A DNA stretch of 6,246 nucleotides from an uncultured bacterium (GTDB lineage: Bacteria > Actinomycetota > Aquicultoria > SKW223 > CALKMS01), in assembly GCA_938091145.1 (NCBI GenBank), contig CALKMS010000035.1:1-6246 (forward strand), given 5' to 3'. This document shows positions 5,873-6,246 of the stretch, piece after piece (the stretch's first letter is position 1; each line of letters starts with the position of its first letter). The translations under genes were made by a program, and so were the position numbers. The notes under the pieces were generated by a model. That model worked only from the letters and a program-made list of their open reading frames with translations. It was not told where the DNA came from and did not search any database.

Positions 5873-6246
5873 ATAAAGAAACTGGATAAAACGCTCATCC
5901 TTGCGCCACTTTTTTCTTACCCTAACACGTAAATCAAGGTAAACCTTATGCCCCAGAATTGCTTCAATTTCTTTTCGAGCGAGGGTGCCAATCTCCTTCA
6001 ATTTTCTTCCCCCTTGTCCAATTATTATGCCCTTCTGCGAATCACGCTCAACGTATAAGGTAGCTTTTATCTCAATTAAACCTTTCTTTTGATTTTCAAT
6101 CCAATCCTCAATTCGAACAGCCACGCTATAAGGAACTTCTTTTTTGGTAAGATGAAACACCTTTGATCTTATAATCTCCGAAACTCTAGTTTCCAATGGC
6201 TGATCAGTTACCATATCCGGCGGATAATACGCTGGAGCTTCAGGCA
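5867..6246 (-). CDS. era: GTPase Era, C-terminal part (cut by window edge)
   Basis: The frame stays open to the right edge, so the N-terminal GTPase domain lies outside the window and the ATG at 6214 is internal. The visible 125 residues begin PEAPAYYPPDMVTDQP, the linker typical of Era between its GTPase and KH domains. The KH domain follows, with the RNA-binding signature GIIIGQGGRKLKEIG and the ending LDLRVRVRKKWR. Era is a GTP-dependent factor that binds near the 16S rRNA 3' end through its KH domain and assists 30S assembly. The gene ends normally with TAA. recO, a frequent downstream neighbour of era, is not present here; the NarL-type regulator occupies that place. Confidence 0.95.
   Translation of the reverse strand, partial: PEAPAYYPPDMVTDQPLETRVSEIIRSKVFHLTKKEVPYSVAVRIEDWIENQKKGLIEIKATLYVERDSQKGIIIGQGGRKLKEIGTLARKEIEAILGHKVYLDLRVRVRKKWRKDERFIQFLYQ

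Overview
The window is a bacterial chromosome segment in which every recognisable gene lies on the minus strand. In the direction of transcription (high to low coordinates) the order is: the 3' part of era (ribosome-assembly GTPase), a NarL/LuxR-type response-regulator-like protein, a gene-poor stretch of about 525 bp, rnpB (RNase P RNA), a GerMN-domain lipoprotein, tyrS (tyrosyl-tRNA synthetase), a compact regulatory interval, 16S rRNA, a short spacer without tRNA genes, and the first ~200 nt of 23S rRNA.

The organism is a bacterium. The rRNA and RNase P RNA are GC-rich while the protein genes and gaps are clearly AT-rich, a contrast often seen in thermophiles or deep-branching lineages. The GerMN lipoprotein, the 16S 3' end (CCUCCUUUCU) and the TTGAAAACT motifs before 16S and 23S resemble Gram-positive (Firmicutes or related) lineages. 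I could not place the 16S to genus or phylum by reading, so this is inference only.

The core genes serve translation and RNA maturation: tyrS charges tRNA-Tyr, RNase P matures tRNAs, Era helps 30S assembly, and the rrn operon supplies the RNA. Several transcription units have readable promoters. The lipoprotein promoter places the start site on the A of its AUG, so its mRNA is probably leaderless. The regulator has an extended -10 element, a clear Shine-Dalgarno and a UUG start.

The interval between tyrS and 16S (1960-2251) is the most interesting part. It holds a 32-codon membrane-peptide ORF that overlaps the tyrS stop (TGATG), a near-consensus promoter (TTGACA-17-TATTAT), a 10-codon leader-like ORF with a Shine-Dalgarno, a stem-loop, a near-perfect intrinsic terminator, and then the proximal rrn promoter. 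It looks like an independent ~115-nt small RNA or an attenuator in front of the rRNA operon; a segment of the short ORF can pair with the 5' arm of the terminator. None of this is proven from sequence alone.
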